From Pseudooceanicola algae (GTDB lineage: Bacteria > Pseudomonadota > Alphaproteobacteria > Rhodobacterales > Rhodobacteraceae): a DNA stretch of 64,000 nucleotides. The translations under genes and the position numbers were made by a program. The DNA lies in assembly GCF_003590145.2 (NCBI RefSeq), contig NZ_CP060436.1, forward strand, positions 2,328,001 through 2,392,000. Direction: 5' to 3'. Shown here piece after piece: positions 26,083 through 35,752 of this stretch (position 1 is the first letter of the stretch; each line of letters starts with the position of its first letter). The notes under the pieces were generated by a model. That model worked only from the letters and a program-made list of their open reading frames with translations, was not told the origin of the DNA and ran no database searches.

Positions 26083-27072
26083 ATGCCGCGCAAGGCCGAA
26101 CCTCTGGACAATTCACTGCCCTCGGAAACCATGCTCGCCACGGCGCGGGGCGTGTTGCAGACCGAAGCCGACGCGCTGGCGCACCTTGCCGCCAATCTGC
26201 CACCGGATTTCGCCGCTGCGGTACGTCGTATCCTGACGGCCAAGGGGCGCGTCATCGTCTCGGGCATCGGCAAATCAGGCCATATCGGGCGCAAGATCGC
26301 CGCCACCCTGGCCTCGACCGGGACGCCGGCGCAATTCGTTCACCCCGCCGAAGCCAGCCATGGCGACCTTGGCATGGTGACGCCTGCCGACATCTGCCTG
26401 CTGATCTCGAATTCCGGCGAAACCACCGAACTGCGTGATCTGGTTTACCATGCGCAACGGTTCTCGATCCCGCTGATCGGGATTTCGTCGCGCGACGGCA
26501 GCACGCTGATGCAGGCCGCCGATTACCGGCTGACCCTGCCCAACCTGCCCGAGGCCTGTTCCATCGGCATGGCACCAACGACCTCGACCACGCTGACGCT
26601 TGGCCTTGGCGATGCACTGGCCGTGGCGCTGATGGAAGAGCGACACTTCCTGCCCGAAGATTTCCGCATCTATCACCCCGGCGGCAAGCTGGGCGCCCAG
26701 ATGACCCGCGTCGGGGACCTGATGCACAAGGGCGCGGACCTGCCGGTGCTGGAAACCGACAGCGGCATGAACGACGTTCTGCTGACCATGACCGCGCGGG
26801 GCTTCGGCATTGCCGGGCTGACCCGTGACGGGCTGCTTGCCGGGGTCATCACCGACGGGGATCTGCGGCGCAACATGGACGGGCTGATGCAGCGCACCGC
26901 GATGGATGTCGCCAACAAGAGCCCGATCACGGTGGGCCCCGACATGCTGGCCCCCGAGGCCCTGGCCGTGCTGAACGACCGCAAGATCAGCGCGCTGCTG
27001 GTCGTGGATGATGACAAGCGCCCGCTGGGTGTGCTCCATATCCATGACCTGCTGCGCGCCGGCGTGATGTAG
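26083..27072 (+). CDS. kdsD: Arabinose-5-phosphate isomerase (KpsF/GutQ family)
   Basis: Product of 329 aa from ATG 26083, preceded by GGAG at a good distance; upstream extension to 25861 is not protein-like. An N-terminal SIS domain (GRVIVSGIGKSGHIGRKIAATLASTGTPAQFVHPAEASHGDLGM) is followed by a pair of CBS domains (about 205-329; VGDLMHKGADLPVLETDSGMNDVLLTM...). It converts D-ribulose-5-phosphate to D-arabinose-5-phosphate, the first step of KDO synthesis. It is followed 18 bp later by kdsB and then kdsA, giving three of the four steps to CMP-KDO (the KDO-8-P phosphatase is not here). Given the adjacent kps genes it may serve capsule as well as lipopolysaccharide. Confidence 0.95.
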   Translation: MPRKAEPLDNSLPSETMLATARGVLQTEADALAHLAANLPPDFAAAVRRILTAKGRVIVSGIGKSGHIGRKIAATLASTGTPAQFVHPAEASHGDLGMVTPADICLLISNSGETTELRDLVYHAQRFSIPLIGISSRDGSTLMQAADYRLTLPNLPEACSIGMAPTTSTTLTLGLGDALAVALMEERHFLPEDFRIYHPGGKLGAQMTRVGDLMHKGADLPVLETDSGMNDVLLTMTARGFGIAGLTRDGLLAGVITDGDLRRNMDGLMQRTAMDVANKSPITVGPDMLAPEALAVLNDRKISALLVVDDDKRPLGVLHIHDLLRAGVM

Positions 27073-27090
27073 ATAGCTTTCCGGAGTATC

Positions 27091-27894
27091 ATGAAAACCG
27101 TCATCTTCATTCCTGCCCGCTATGCCTCGACCCGCTATCCGGGCAAGCCCCTGGCCGTGCTGACCCTGCCCGATGGCAGCCGCAAGAGCCTGATCCAGAT
27201 GAGCTGGGAAGCCGCGCAGTCGATCACTGGCGTCGATGCAGTCTATGTCGCCACCGATGACGACCGCATCGCCGAAGCCGCGCGCGCCTTCGGGGCCGAG
27301 GTCGTCATGACCTCGCCCGATTGCGCCAATGGCACCGAACGCTGCGCCGATGCGCTGGCGAACAGCGGGATCGAGGCCGACCTGGTCGTCAACTTCCAGG
27401 GCGATGCGCCGCTGACCCCGCCCTGGTTCGTCGAGGACCTGATCGCCGCAATGAAGGCCGACCCGGCCATCCCCATGGCCACGCCGGTGCTGCGTTGCGA
27501 CGCCGAAACTTATGCCAATTTCCTTGAAGATCGTCGCAACGGCCGGGTCGGCGGCACGACGGCCGTCTTTGGCACACAGGGCAATGCGCTTTATTTCTCG
27601 AAGGAAGTCATCCCCTTCGTCGATCCCGAAAAGATGCCCGACCCGGTGCCCGTCTTCCATCACGTAGGCGTCTATGCCTACCGGCCCGATGCGCTGGCGG
27701 GGTATGTCGCCCAGGCGGCAACGCCGCTGGAACTGCTGGAAGGGTTGGAACAACTGCGGTTCCTCGAGACCGGCGTGCCCGTGCGCTGCGTCGAGGTCGA
27801 AGGCCGCGGCCGGGTCTTCTGGGAACTCAACAACCCCGCGGATGTGCCGCGGATCGAAACCGCCCTGCGCAAACTGGAGGCCGCCGTCAAATGA
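27091..27894 (+). CDS. kdsB: 3-deoxy-manno-octulosonate cytidylyltransferase (CMP-KDO synthetase)
   Basis: Product of 267 aa. The nucleotidyltransferase N-terminus [19 protein letters not shown] carries the CTP-binding signature, followed by [39 protein letters not shown] and [11 protein letters not shown] (metal-binding Asp), all typical of KdsB/KpsU. The C-terminal [17 protein letters not shown] and [16 protein letters not shown] are family hallmarks. The enzyme activates KDO with CTP before transfer to lipid A or a capsule anchor. The stop overlaps the kdsA start by 4 nt. Confidence 0.96.
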   Translation: MKTVIFIPARYASTRYPGKPLAVLTLPDGSRKSLIQMSWEAAQSITGVDAVYVATDDDRIAEAARAFGAEVVMTSPDCANGTERCADALANSGIEADLVVNFQGDAPLTPPWFVEDLIAAMKADPAIPMATPVLRCDAETYANFLEDRRNGRVGGTTAVFGTQGNALYFSKEVIPFVDPEKMPDPVPVFHHVGVYAYRPDALAGYVAQAATPLELLEGLEQLRFLETGVPVRCVEVEGRGRVFWELNNPADVPRIETALRKLEAAVK

Positions 27895-28727
27895 GCAAGA
27901 TCGTCACTGTCCGGGATATCGCCATCGGCGGGACCGAGCCCTTCGCACTGATCGCTGGTCCCTGCCAGCTGGAAAGTCTGGATCACGCGCGGATGATGGC
28001 GGAAAAGATCGCCGAGGCCTGCGCCCCGACGGGGACGAAGTTCATCTTCAAGTCCAGCTACGACAAGGCGAACCGGTCGTCTATTTCGACGACCCGGGGC
28101 CTTGGCATGGACGAAGGCCTGTTGATCCTGTCGAAGATCCGCGACGAATTTGACGTGCCGGTGCTGACGGATGTGCATGATGCCTATCAATGTGCCTCCG
28201 TGGGCGAGGCGGTCGATGTGCTGCAGATCCCGGCCTTCCTGTGCCGGCAGACTGATCTGCTGCTCGCGGCGGGTGAAACCGGACGTGCGATCAACGTCAA
28301 GAAAGGCCAGTTTCTGGCGCCCTGGGACATGGGTAATGTTGCCTCCAAGATCGCGTCGACCGGAAACGAGAACATCCTGCTTTGCGACCGTGGCACCAGT
28401 TTCGGCTACAATACTCTGGTCACCGATTTCAGGGGCCTGCCGACCATGGCGCGCACGGGCTACCCGGTGGTCTTCGACGCCACCCATTCGGTCCAGCAGC
28501 CCGGCGGGCAGGGTGCGACATCCGGCGGGCAACGTGAATTCGCGCCGGTCCTCGCCCGTGCGGCGGTCGCGGTGGGTGTTTCGGCGCTGTTCATCGAGAC
28601 CCATGAAGACCCAGACAACGCGCCCTCCGATGGGCCCAACATGATTCCGATCGAGCAGATGCAGGCACTGATCAGCCAGTTGCGCGCTTATGACGATCTG
28701 ACCAAAAGCTCGGGTCTGATGGGCTGA
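27891..28727 (+). CDS. kdsA: 3-deoxy-8-phosphooctulonate synthase (KDO-8-P synthase)
   Basis: Product of 278 aa, start overlapping the kdsB stop (ATGA). The (β/α)8 barrel signatures are present: [80 protein letters not shown] and [13 protein letters not shown]. It condenses arabinose-5-phosphate with phosphoenolpyruvate, using the product of kdsD. It is the last gene of the kdsD-kdsB-kdsA operon; the convergent kpsT ends 58 bp away. Confidence 0.97.
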   Translation: MSKIVTVRDIAIGGTEPFALIAGPCQLESLDHARMMAEKIAEACAPTGTKFIFKSSYDKANRSSISTTRGLGMDEGLLILSKIRDEFDVPVLTDVHDAYQCASVGEAVDVLQIPAFLCRQTDLLLAAGETGRAINVKKGQFLAPWDMGNVASKIASTGNENILLCDRGTSFGYNTLVTDFRGLPTMARTGYPVVFDATHSVQQPGGQGATSGGQREFAPVLARAAVAVGVSALFIETHEDPDNAPSDGPNMIPIEQMQALISQLRAYDDLTKSSGLMG

Positions 28728-28785
28728 ACCGCCCAGCAAGGGCGTCCTGCGCCTTCGCCTTTTGCCATGAAAGGGCTGCCGCCGA

Positions 28786-29448
28786 TCAGGCGGCGGTCGA
28801 CATCACCCGCTGATGATGCGCGATGGCTTCGTCGAGGTCCTCGTAAAGCGTCAGGTCACCGTTTTCCAACACCGCGCCCATGTCGCAAAGCTCCTTCACC
28901 TGGATCATCGAATGGCTGACGACGATGGCCCCCGCGTCCTCCATCCGGGTGCGGAAGACGCAGGCGCTCTTTGCGCGAAAGGCGGCATCACCGACAGATG
29001 TCACCTCGTCCACCAGGTAGGTGTCAAAGCGTAGCCCCATCGACACACCGAAAGCCAAGCGTGACCGCATGCCCGCCGAATAGGTCGAGACGGGCAGGCG
29101 AAAATGATCGCCGAGCGCGGCGAAATCTTCAACAAAATCGACCAGAGCGCGACTGTCGGCGCCATAGATCCGTGCCACGAAGCGGGCGTTCTGCACCCCG
29201 CTCAGATGCGGATGAAAGGACCCCGCGAAACCCACCGGCCAGGAAATCGTCCCGGAAGAGACAACGCGCCCCGCCGTCGGCTCCATCGTTCCCGCGATGA
29301 TCTTCAGCAGCGTTGATTTGCCCGCTCCGTTTCGCCCAAGAAGCGCGACAGCCCGCCCGGATGGAAAGGTCGCATTGATCCCCTTGGCGACCAGCTTGCG
29401 CTTGCCACGGCGGCGAAAATCCATCGACAGGTTTTCCAGCCTTATCAT
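28786..29448 (-). CDS. kpsT: Capsular polysaccharide export ABC transporter ATP-binding protein
   Basis: Product of 220 aa. Walker A ALLGRNGAGKSTLLKIIAG, a KpsT-type signature STYSAGMRSRLAFGVSMGLRFDTYLVDEVTSVGD and the H-loop VVSHSMIQV are present. This is the short ATPase that pairs with KpsM in group 2 capsule-type export. Its start overlaps the kpsE stop by one base (TGATG), so kpsE-kpsT are coupled on the minus strand while the permease gene kpsM is divergent. Confidence 0.95.
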   Translation of the reverse strand: MIRLENLSMDFRRRGKRKLVAKGINATFPSGRAVALLGRNGAGKSTLLKIIAGTMEPTAGRVVSSGTISWPVGFAGSFHPHLSGVQNARFVARIYGADSRALVDFVEDFAALGDHFRLPVSTYSAGMRSRLAFGVSMGLRFDTYLVDEVTSVGDAAFRAKSACVFRTRMEDAGAIVVSHSMIQVKELCDMGAVLENGDLTLYEDLDEAIAHHQRVMSTAA

Positions 29449-30746
29449 CAGTGTCTGTCCTTCAGCGCATAGGTTGTCACGGCCAGGACAAGCCAGGTCA
29501 GCGACAGGAAGATCGCGCCGAAGATCAACAATGTCCCGCGCTCGGGGTAACGCGAACTTTGCGCGATGGTCGGCTGGATATAGGGGGCGAGATAGCGGCT
29601 TTTGCGTCGTGCTTCGGCCTGCGCCAGGTCGAAAGCCGCCAGAGCGGAGGTATAGCTTTCCTCGGCAAACTTGCGATCCACAACCAACGCTTCGTATTGA
29701 CCCATGACTTCGGATAACAGGGTGGGATTGCCCTGCCCGTCCATGCCCAGTTTCGAGCGCTCGGCAGCGATGCGGCGGCTGATTGTCTCGATCCGAAGGC
29801 TGGCCTGGGCAATCCGCGGGTCATTCGACCGGGTGGTTTTGGCAAGAACATCCGCGTCGATCAGGGCGGTAGCCAGTTGTGCCTGCAGCTCACCCAACAG
29901 ACCCGCCTGCGCAGCGACATCCGTTTCCGGATCGACAAGCTGATTCCGGTTACGGAATTCGGTCACGTCGCGGCGCGCGGCGCGCAGCCGCTCTCGGGCC
30001 ATCTCCAGATCCTCGCGCGCGGATCGGATCGTGTCCTCCTGGGCGATGTCACTGAGCGTGTTGATTAATTCCGAGCTCTTTTGCAACAGAAGCGTCGCGA
30101 CGCTTTGCGCCTCCTGAGGGTCAAAGGCCAGAACGCGCACCTCGATCAACTGGGTCCCTGTGTCATAGCGAATGCGCACCATGCGCTGCCAGTATTCCAC
30201 CAGATCCTCGATCGTGCCTTCGGCATCATAGGCAAAGACCGGATCACTGTCGGAGGCGCGCCAGTCATGGCCCGGGCGGGACCAGATTCGCCCAAGGTCG
30301 AGCTCAGCCGCCATCTGTTGCACAAGGTCCTGACTGTGCAGGTATTCATAAAGAATATCCGTGTCGTTGCTGCCAGAGCCGGAGAAATCGGTAATCCCAC
30401 CCAAAAGGCTGATGGCCGGGCTCTGATCTTCGGCGCGAACCGAGAACCCCAGGGTCGAGGCGTATTGATCCGCTGCGCGTTCCCAAAGATACCAGCCCGC
30501 GATGGCGAGGGGAGCGATCACAGTCACCAGAAAACTGAGCAGCAGTAAAACATGCCGACCGCGCAGACGACCAGGCGGAGCCGGGGCCGCCACCGGGCCC
30601 GCGAAGATCCGAGTCTCCGGCGCAGGCGCAACAGCAGGTGGTGGCGCAGAAACGGGCCGGTGACCTGGTGCCGCCGGCCCTCGGGAGGGAGGAGACGCCT
30701 GGGGAATTGGCTGCGCCGGCAAGGGTTTTCGAATTTGCTGGGTCAC
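29448..30746 (-). CDS. kpsE: Capsule polysaccharide export inner-membrane protein KpsE-like
   Basis: Product of 432 aa from GTG 30746 (reads VTQQIRKPLPAQP); the open frame extends to 30938 but that part lies across the divergent kpsM start and is unlikely. A cytoplasmic Pro/Ala-rich tail of about 75 residues precedes TM1 (HVLLLLSFLVTVIAPLAIAGWYLW). A long periplasmic region with predicted coiled coil (about 230-370; SAREDLEMARERLRAARRDVTEF..., RIETISRRIAAERSKL) follows, then C-terminal TM2 (TLLIFGAIFLSLTWLVLAVTTYAL). This is the polysaccharide co-polymerase-3 layout of KpsE/CtrB/WcbD. It links the KpsMT transporter to the outer-membrane KpsD channel, which is not in the window. The Pro-rich extension is longer than in enterobacterial KpsE. 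Confidence 0.88.
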   Translation of the reverse strand: MTQQIRKPLPAQPIPQASPPSRGPAAPGHRPVSAPPPAVAPAPETRIFAGPVAAPAPPGRLRGRHVLLLLSFLVTVIAPLAIAGWYLWERAADQYASTLGFSVRAEDQSPAISLLGGITDFSGSGSNDTDILYEYLHSQDLVQQMAAELDLGRIWSRPGHDWRASDSDPVFAYDAEGTIEDLVEYWQRMVRIRYDTGTQLIEVRVLAFDPQEAQSVATLLLQKSSELINTLSDIAQEDTIRSAREDLEMARERLRAARRDVTEFRNRNQLVDPETDVAAQAGLLGELQAQLATALIDADVLAKTTRSNDPRIAQASLRIETISRRIAAERSKLGMDGQGNPTLLSEVMGQYEALVVDRKFAEESYTSALAAFDLAQAEARRKSRYLAPYIQPTIAQSSRYPERGTLLIFGAIFLSLTWLVLAVTTYALKDRH

Positions 30747-30848
30747 TGTCCACTTGGCAATTTGTTCACTGTTCTCGCCCAAGACTACGGCGGACAGGAT
30801 CACAAATCGTAAAGACAGAGCCGCGCCTGGAACCGGAAGCAAACCAAA

Positions 30849-31697
30849 ATGGCGGAACCTCTGGCAAGGCGCCGTCGAAAGGCAGACAGAACCATGGCCA
30901 GCATCGGTAGACCGGGGGTCCGGGAACGTCGCCGCCACCGCACCGGCATCCGCACCATAGGGGCGCTGATCCTGCGCGAGATGGCGACCAGTTACGGACG
31001 TTCGCCAGGCGGATATCTCTGGGCCATCGCCGAACCGGTGGCTGGCATCGCGCTACTGACTGCCGTGTTCTCGGTCGGTTTCCGCGCCCCGGCGCTCGGC
31101 GTCAGTTTCCCACTATTCTATGCCTCGGGGATGCTGCCATTTCTGCTATTCACCCATCTTTCGGGACGGATCGCACAAAGCATCGACTTCTCGCGCCCCT
31201 TGCTCGCCTATCCGGCAGTCACCTGGCTGGACGCCATCATCGCCCGCTTCCTGCTGAACCTGATCACCCAACTCATGGTCGGGCAGTTGATTTTTGGAGG
31301 TATCCTTCTGTTATTCCAAACCCGCGCCATCGTGGATTTGGGCGCGATCTTGCAGGCCTATGCACTGGCGGGTTTCCTGGGGCTTGGCGTAGGGGTGATG
31401 AATTGCCTGTTACAGGGGCTGTTCCCGGTCTGGATCCATGCCTGGTCGATCTTCATGCGACCCATGTTCCTGATCTCGACAATCTTCTTCACTTTCGAAA
31501 GCGTGCCGCAGCCCTGGCGTGACATGCTTTGGTACAATCCCGCGGTCCATTTCATCGGGATCCTGCGGCGCGGTTTTTACCCCGGCTATGACGCGGCTTT
31601 TGCAAGCCCGACTTACGTGATGGGTGTCAGCCTCGGGCTCCTGGCCCTGGGAATGCTGTTCCTGAGCCGGTTGCACCGAAGGATCCTCAACCGGTAA
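30849..31697 (+). CDS. kpsM: Capsular polysaccharide export ABC transporter permease
   Basis: Product of 282 aa from ATG 30849, with GGAAG about 12 nt upstream; ATG 30894 is an alternative start. An ABC-2 type permease with about six membrane segments: GYLWAIAEPVAGIALLTAVFSVGF, FYASGMLPFLLFTHL, NLITQLMVGQLIFGGILLLF, LQAYALAGFLGLGVGVMNCLL, PMFLISTIFFTFESVP, YVMGVSLGLLALGMLFL. The loop RDMLWYNPAVHFIGILRRGFYPGYDA is typical of KpsM. It forms the export pore with KpsT. It is transcribed divergently from kpsE-kpsT across about 100 bp. Confidence 0.93.
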   Translation: MAEPLARRRRKADRTMASIGRPGVRERRRHRTGIRTIGALILREMATSYGRSPGGYLWAIAEPVAGIALLTAVFSVGFRAPALGVSFPLFYASGMLPFLLFTHLSGRIAQSIDFSRPLLAYPAVTWLDAIIARFLLNLITQLMVGQLIFGGILLLFQTRAIVDLGAILQAYALAGFLGLGVGVMNCLLQGLFPVWIHAWSIFMRPMFLISTIFFTFESVPQPWRDMLWYNPAVHFIGILRRGFYPGYDAAFASPTYVMGVSLGLLALGMLFLSRLHRRILNR

Positions 31698-31742
31698 AGG
31701 CTTGCGGGCAGTGGCCTTTGGCCAGGCTGCCCGCGTGGATCT

Positions 31743-32909
31743 TCAAAACCAGCGACCGATCTTGAGCTTGCCGCCGTCAATACTGGTCACCGTGCCGGTA
31801 AAGCTTGCCGGGTTGGTCGAAATCGCGGCATTGCCGTTGGTGCAGAACTGCGTGCCATCCGCCCAACGGATGTATTCACCGTGCCCGTTGGAGCCGCTTT
31901 CCACCACGGCGCCGGTTACCGCCCCCTCAGTCTGCGACACCGTCCCCACGATCGAGGCCTGGGTGAACATTTCGACCCAAGGCAACCAGCCACCACCCGA
32001 ATACCCCCGGCACCAGACCCGCTGACCGTCCTCGGCAACATAGACCTGACGGGCCGAAGAATCGCCGCCCCGCATCACCATCAGGCTGGCGCCCGAAGGA
32101 TCGGCCTCGGGGCAATTGCTGCCCGCGGCAGTGAAGCTGTAAAAGCCCGCCGCCTCGCAGAGATCCGCATCATCTGATGGCGCAGCAAGGCCATCGCCGC
32201 TGTCGCCCAACCCGAAGGCCCCGACAGTCAGCACCCGGCCGGGGGTGTCATCGCCCCCATGGGACTGGATCGCCTCGCCGCTCAGGCTGCCGTCGGCCGG
32301 ATCGATGACCAACGCGGTGGTCCAGCTGCTGCCATCAGGAGAGACCTTCACCGAAATTTCGTCACTGCCGCTCAGCCCCATTTCCGCGCGACCACTCCAG
32401 TTGCTCTGGTAGAGCAGGCTTGCCGTTTCACCGGTGGCGGCCTTGTTGATCTTCAACTGATGGCCGTTGCCTGCATGGCTCAGCAGGGTCGCGGGAGCAG
32501 AAACACTCAGCCGGTTGATACTATCGGCGCTGGCACTGATCCCAAGCTCCGCCAGGTGCAGCGGCAGGTCAGAGGCATCCTTCCAGGCGCCGTCGCGCCA
32601 GATGATCTCGCAGTCTTCACCCAGCAGCCAGGCGCGCCAGCCGGGTTTCGGTGTCTGAAAAACCCAAGACCCGGTGTCATAGGTGGCAATCGCGTTGTCT
32701 TGCCCGACCCAGTCCTCAGCTGCCCCGGCGCCGACAACGTGGCGGTCCCCTTCGGCCGGGCTGACCGGCGGGATCGCAAGACTGCGGTCAAGAACCGTCA
32801 ACTGCACCAAAGTATCGAGCAGTTGCAGCGCTTCGTTATGGGTCACATGCTTTTGCGCCTGCGAGGGCAGGATATAGGGCAGCGACAGGATTGCGGATGT
32901 ATCCGGCAT
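31743..32909 (-). CDS. DUF2793 domain protein
   Basis: Product of 388 aa from ATG 32909, preceded by GGAGAGG; the frame extends upstream to 33005 without support. The N-terminal DUF2793 signature is clear: LSLPYILPSQAQKHVTHNEALQLLDTLVQL, with WLLGEDCEIIWRDGAW further on. The C-terminal 180 residues are Gly/Ser/Asp-rich and beta-prone (VYVAEDGQRVWCRGYSGGGWLPW, GSNGHGEYIRWADGTQFCTNG), resembling phage tail-fibre/receptor-binding repeats. DUF2793 proteins are common in Rhodobacterales, often near gene-transfer-agent or phage-tail genes, but no other phage genes lie here. It sits between kpsM and the rhamnose genes, so it may bind or modify the surface polysaccharide; this is inference. Confidence 0.8.
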   Translation of the reverse strand: MPDTSAILSLPYILPSQAQKHVTHNEALQLLDTLVQLTVLDRSLAIPPVSPAEGDRHVVGAGAAEDWVGQDNAIATYDTGSWVFQTPKPGWRAWLLGEDCEIIWRDGAWKDASDLPLHLAELGISASADSINRLSVSAPATLLSHAGNGHQLKINKAATGETASLLYQSNWSGRAEMGLSGSDEISVKVSPDGSSWTTALVIDPADGSLSGEAIQSHGGDDTPGRVLTVGAFGLGDSGDGLAAPSDDADLCEAAGFYSFTAAGSNCPEADPSGASLMVMRGGDSSARQVYVAEDGQRVWCRGYSGGGWLPWVEMFTQASIVGTVSQTEGAVTGAVVESGSNGHGEYIRWADGTQFCTNGNAAISTNPASFTGTVTSIDGGKLKIGRWF

Positions 32910-32991
32910 GAAACCTCTCCAGAATGGGTATATGCCCCGGACGCTAGAGAGGTGCCGTAAACTTCCCCTGACACCACCGTGACGATGGGTT

Positions 32992-33870
32992 TCAGGCCTG
33001 TTCAATCAGGGCGTTCAGGTAACCGCCATAGGCGTTCTTGCCGAACATCCCAGCCCTTTGCAGCAGGGCGATGTCGTCGATCCAACCCTGCTCATGGGCA
33101 ATCTCATCCGGGCTGCCGATCTGCTGGCCCTGGCGTTCCGACAGGGTGCGGACGAAATTTCCTGCGTCCAGAAGGCTGGAATGGGTCCCGGTATCGAGCC
33201 AGGCGTAGCCCCGCCCCATCTGTTCGACCCGCAGATCCCCGTCCTCCAGATAGCTGTCGAGGACCGACACGATTTCCAACTCTCCGCGAGCCGACGGTGT
33301 GACGGCCCGGGCGCGGTCGGGGGCGGACCCATCCAGAAAGTACAACCCGGTCACCGCATATGGGGACGGCGCGACATCCGGTTTCTCGACGATCCGCCGC
33401 ACGGTGCCATCAACCGCGAAATCCACCACGCCATAGCGTTCCGGGTCGGCAACACGATAGCCGAAGACGGTACCGCCCGCATTGCTGGTGTCCGCCGACT
33501 GCAGCAGAGCGGGCAGCCCGTGACCAAAGAACAAGTTGTCGCCGAGGACCATTGCGCTCGGCGCGCCATCAAGGAACTCCTCGGCCAGCAGATAGGCCTG
33601 TGCCAGACCTTCGGGTTTGGGCTGAACGATATAGGTGAACTTCAACCCCCATTGAGCACCATCCGAGAGCAAGCGCCGGAACTGCGCCTGATCCTCGGGG
33701 GTGGTGATGACCGCGATCTCGCGTATTCCCGACAGCATCAGCACCGAAAGTGGATAATAGATCATCGGCTTGTCGAACACCGGCAGCAGTTGCTTCGAGA
33801 CCGCCATGGTGATCGGGTAAAGCCGGGTGCCCGACCCGCCAGCGAGGATGATACCCTTGCGCATCTTCAT
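32992..33870 (-). CDS. rfbA: Glucose-1-phosphate thymidylyltransferase
   Basis: Product of 292 aa. Signature GIILAGGSGTRLYPITMAVSKQLLPVFDKPMIYYPLSVLM at the N-terminus, followed by VLGDNLFFGHGL, VFGYRVADPERYGVV, EKPDVAPSPYAVTGLYFLD and YAWLDTGTHSSLLDA, all diagnostic of RmlA. It makes dTDP-glucose, the first step to dTDP-L-rhamnose. It is last in the minus-strand order rfbC-rfbB-rfbD-rfbA; its start overlaps the rfbD stop by 4 nt. Confidence 0.97.
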   Translation of the reverse strand: MKMRKGIILAGGSGTRLYPITMAVSKQLLPVFDKPMIYYPLSVLMLSGIREIAVITTPEDQAQFRRLLSDGAQWGLKFTYIVQPKPEGLAQAYLLAEEFLDGAPSAMVLGDNLFFGHGLPALLQSADTSNAGGTVFGYRVADPERYGVVDFAVDGTVRRIVEKPDVAPSPYAVTGLYFLDGSAPDRARAVTPSARGELEIVSVLDSYLEDGDLRVEQMGRGYAWLDTGTHSSLLDAGNFVRTLSERQGQQIGSPDEIAHEQGWIDDIALLQRAGMFGKNAYGGYLNALIEQA

Positions 33871-34718
33871 GTCGTCACACCTTCCATTTCGGCCAGAACC
33901 TTATCGAGCCCTGCCTTCCAATCTGGCGCCCGGAGGCCGAAATCTTCGGCAATCTTGCGGCAATCCAGACGAGAGTTCAGCGGTCGCGCCGCCGGCGTTG
34001 GATAGCCCGACGATGCGATCCCCGTAACCGAGACCTGTCGCCCCGTCCTCGCGAAGACCTCGCGTGCGAAACCGGCCCAACTGGTCGGCGGCTGACCGGA
34101 AAAATGGTAAAGCCCACCGGGATGCCCCCCCACCATGGCCCGGCCGATGCACATCAGTGCGCGGGCGATATCCGCTGCGGGGGTCGGCCCGCCGATCTGG
34201 TCCTCGACCACCTGCAGTTCCGCCCGGGTATCGGACAGGCGCAAGATGGTCCGGACGAAATTCTGACCATGAGCCGAAAACACCCAGGAGGTGCGCAGGA
34301 TTCCCCAACGACCAGCGGCGGCAATCACCGCCTCTTCGCCCTCCAGCTTGCTGTGGCCATAGGTGTTGATCGGCTTGCAGCGCGCGGTTTCGCGTCGCGC
34401 TGCGCGGCCTGAACCATCAAAGACATAGTCGCTCGAGACATGCAGGAAAGGCCGCCCCAGGGCGGCGCAGGCTCGCGCCATTTCCCCCGGCGCTTCGCCG
34501 TTGATACGCTGCGCCAGCCTGACCTCGGCTTCGGCCTTGTCGACGGCCGTGAAGGCCGCGGCGTTGATAACCAGATCGGGCTCCGCCTCGGCAATGGCCC
34601 GGGCACAGGCACCGGGGACGGACAGGTCGGCAACGGAGCGGTCCAGCGCCAGGACATGCGGCATCTTTGTCAATTCGCGGCCCACCTGGCCATTCTTTCC
34701 GAAAACCAGAATTTTCAT
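33867..34718 (-). CDS. rfbD: dTDP-4-dehydrorhamnose reductase
   Basis: Product of 283 aa from ATG 34718; longer frames overlap rfbB and lack support. The SDR nucleotide-binding motif is [14 protein letters not shown], with [16 protein letters not shown] and the catalytic YxxxK in [14 protein letters not shown]. This enzyme performs the last step to dTDP-L-rhamnose with NAD(P)H. Both ends overlap neighbours (rfbB upstream by 4 nt, rfbA downstream by 4 nt), so translation is coupled through the cluster. Confidence 0.96.
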   Translation of the reverse strand: MKILVFGKNGQVGRELTKMPHVLALDRSVADLSVPGACARAIAEAEPDLVINAAAFTAVDKAEAEVRLAQRINGEAPGEMARACAALGRPFLHVSSDYVFDGSGRAARRETARCKPINTYGHSKLEGEEAVIAAAGRWGILRTSWVFSAHGQNFVRTILRLSDTRAELQVVEDQIGGPTPAADIARALMCIGRAMVGGHPGGLYHFSGQPPTSWAGFAREVFARTGRQVSVTGIASSGYPTPAARPLNSRLDCRKIAEDFGLRAPDWKAGLDKVLAEMEGVTT

Positions 34719-35752
34719 GCGACCCCCAGACGGACTCCGACCCCATCGCGGACCTGAAGCGCCCGCCACCAGTCTTCGTTTTCAAGATACCAGCGCAAGG
34801 TGCGACCGATGCCCTCGGTCAGGGTGACGGACGGCTGCCATCCCAGTTCCTCGCGGATCCGGGTGGCGTCGATCGCATAGCGCAGGTCATGGCCCGGCCG
34901 ATCTGTGACAAAGCGGATCTGGTCGCCATAGGGCGCGGCTGCCGGTCGCAACCCGTCGAGCGTCGAGCAGATCATCCGCACCAGATCGATGTTGCGGGCC
35001 TCGGCATTGCCCCCGATGGCGTATGTCCGCCCCGGCGCGCCCCGCGTCAGTACCGCCAGCAGCGCCTCGGCATGATCTTCGACATAGAGCCAGTCGCGAA
35101 CGTTCTCACCAGCGCCGTAGATCGGGATCTCTTCCCCCGCGAGGGCCTTCAGGATCACCACCGGAATCAGCTTTTCCGGGAAGTGGAACGGCCCGTAATT
35201 ATTGGAACAATTCGACAGGACGACCGGCAGGCCATAAGTCGCATGCCAAGCCCGAACCAGGTGGTCCGAAGCCGCCTTGGAGGCCGAATAGGGGCTGTTT
35301 GGCGCATAAGGCGTGGCCTCGTTGAAAAATCCGGTTGGGCCGAGAGAGCCAAAGACCTCGTCCGTCGAGACGTGATGAAACCGGAATCCCTCGGGCCGTC
35401 CCCGCTGCTGCCAGTAGGCCCGGGCGGCCTCCAGCAGGACCATGGTGCCCGTGACATTGGTGTCGACGAAGGCCCCCGGTGAATCGATTGAGCGGTCCAC
35501 ATGGGTTTCGGCAGCCAGGTGCATGATTGCATCCGGCTGATGGCGGGTCAGGATCCGGGTCATCGCGGCGGCGTCCCGAATATCCGCGTGCTCGAAAGCA
35601 TAGGCTGGATGTCCCGCGACCTGCGCGACATTGCCAAGGCAGGCGGCATAGGTCAGCGCATCCAGGTTCACCACCTCATGCCCCCGCGCGATGGCCAGCC
35701 GGACGACGGCCGAGCCGATGAAACCGACACCGCCGGTGACGAGGATCTTCAT
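34715..35752 (-). CDS. rfbB: dTDP-glucose 4,6-dehydratase
   Basis: Product of 345 aa. Extended-SDR motifs: [45 protein letters not shown], the active site [15 protein letters not shown], and [17 protein letters not shown], all typical of RmlB. It catalyses the second step of the rhamnose pathway. Start overlaps the rfbC stop by 4 nt (ATGA). Confidence 0.97.
   Translation of the reverse strand: MKILVTGGVGFIGSAVVRLAIARGHEVVNLDALTYAACLGNVAQVAGHPAYAFEHADIRDAAAMTRILTRHQPDAIMHLAAETHVDRSIDSPGAFVDTNVTGTMVLLEAARAYWQQRGRPEGFRFHHVSTDEVFGSLGPTGFFNEATPYAPNSPYSASKAASDHLVRAWHATYGLPVVLSNCSNNYGPFHFPEKLIPVVILKALAGEEIPIYGAGENVRDWLYVEDHAEALLAVLTRGAPGRTYAIGGNAEARNIDLVRMICSTLDGLRPAAAPYGDQIRFVTDRPGHDLRYAIDATRIREELGWQPSVTLTEGIGRTLRWYLENEDWWRALQVRDGVGVRLGVA

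Noticed and set aside
26275-27753. Minus-strand open frame opposite kdsD and kdsB
   Set aside because: Gln/Gly/His-rich antisense reading across two real genes, without motifs.
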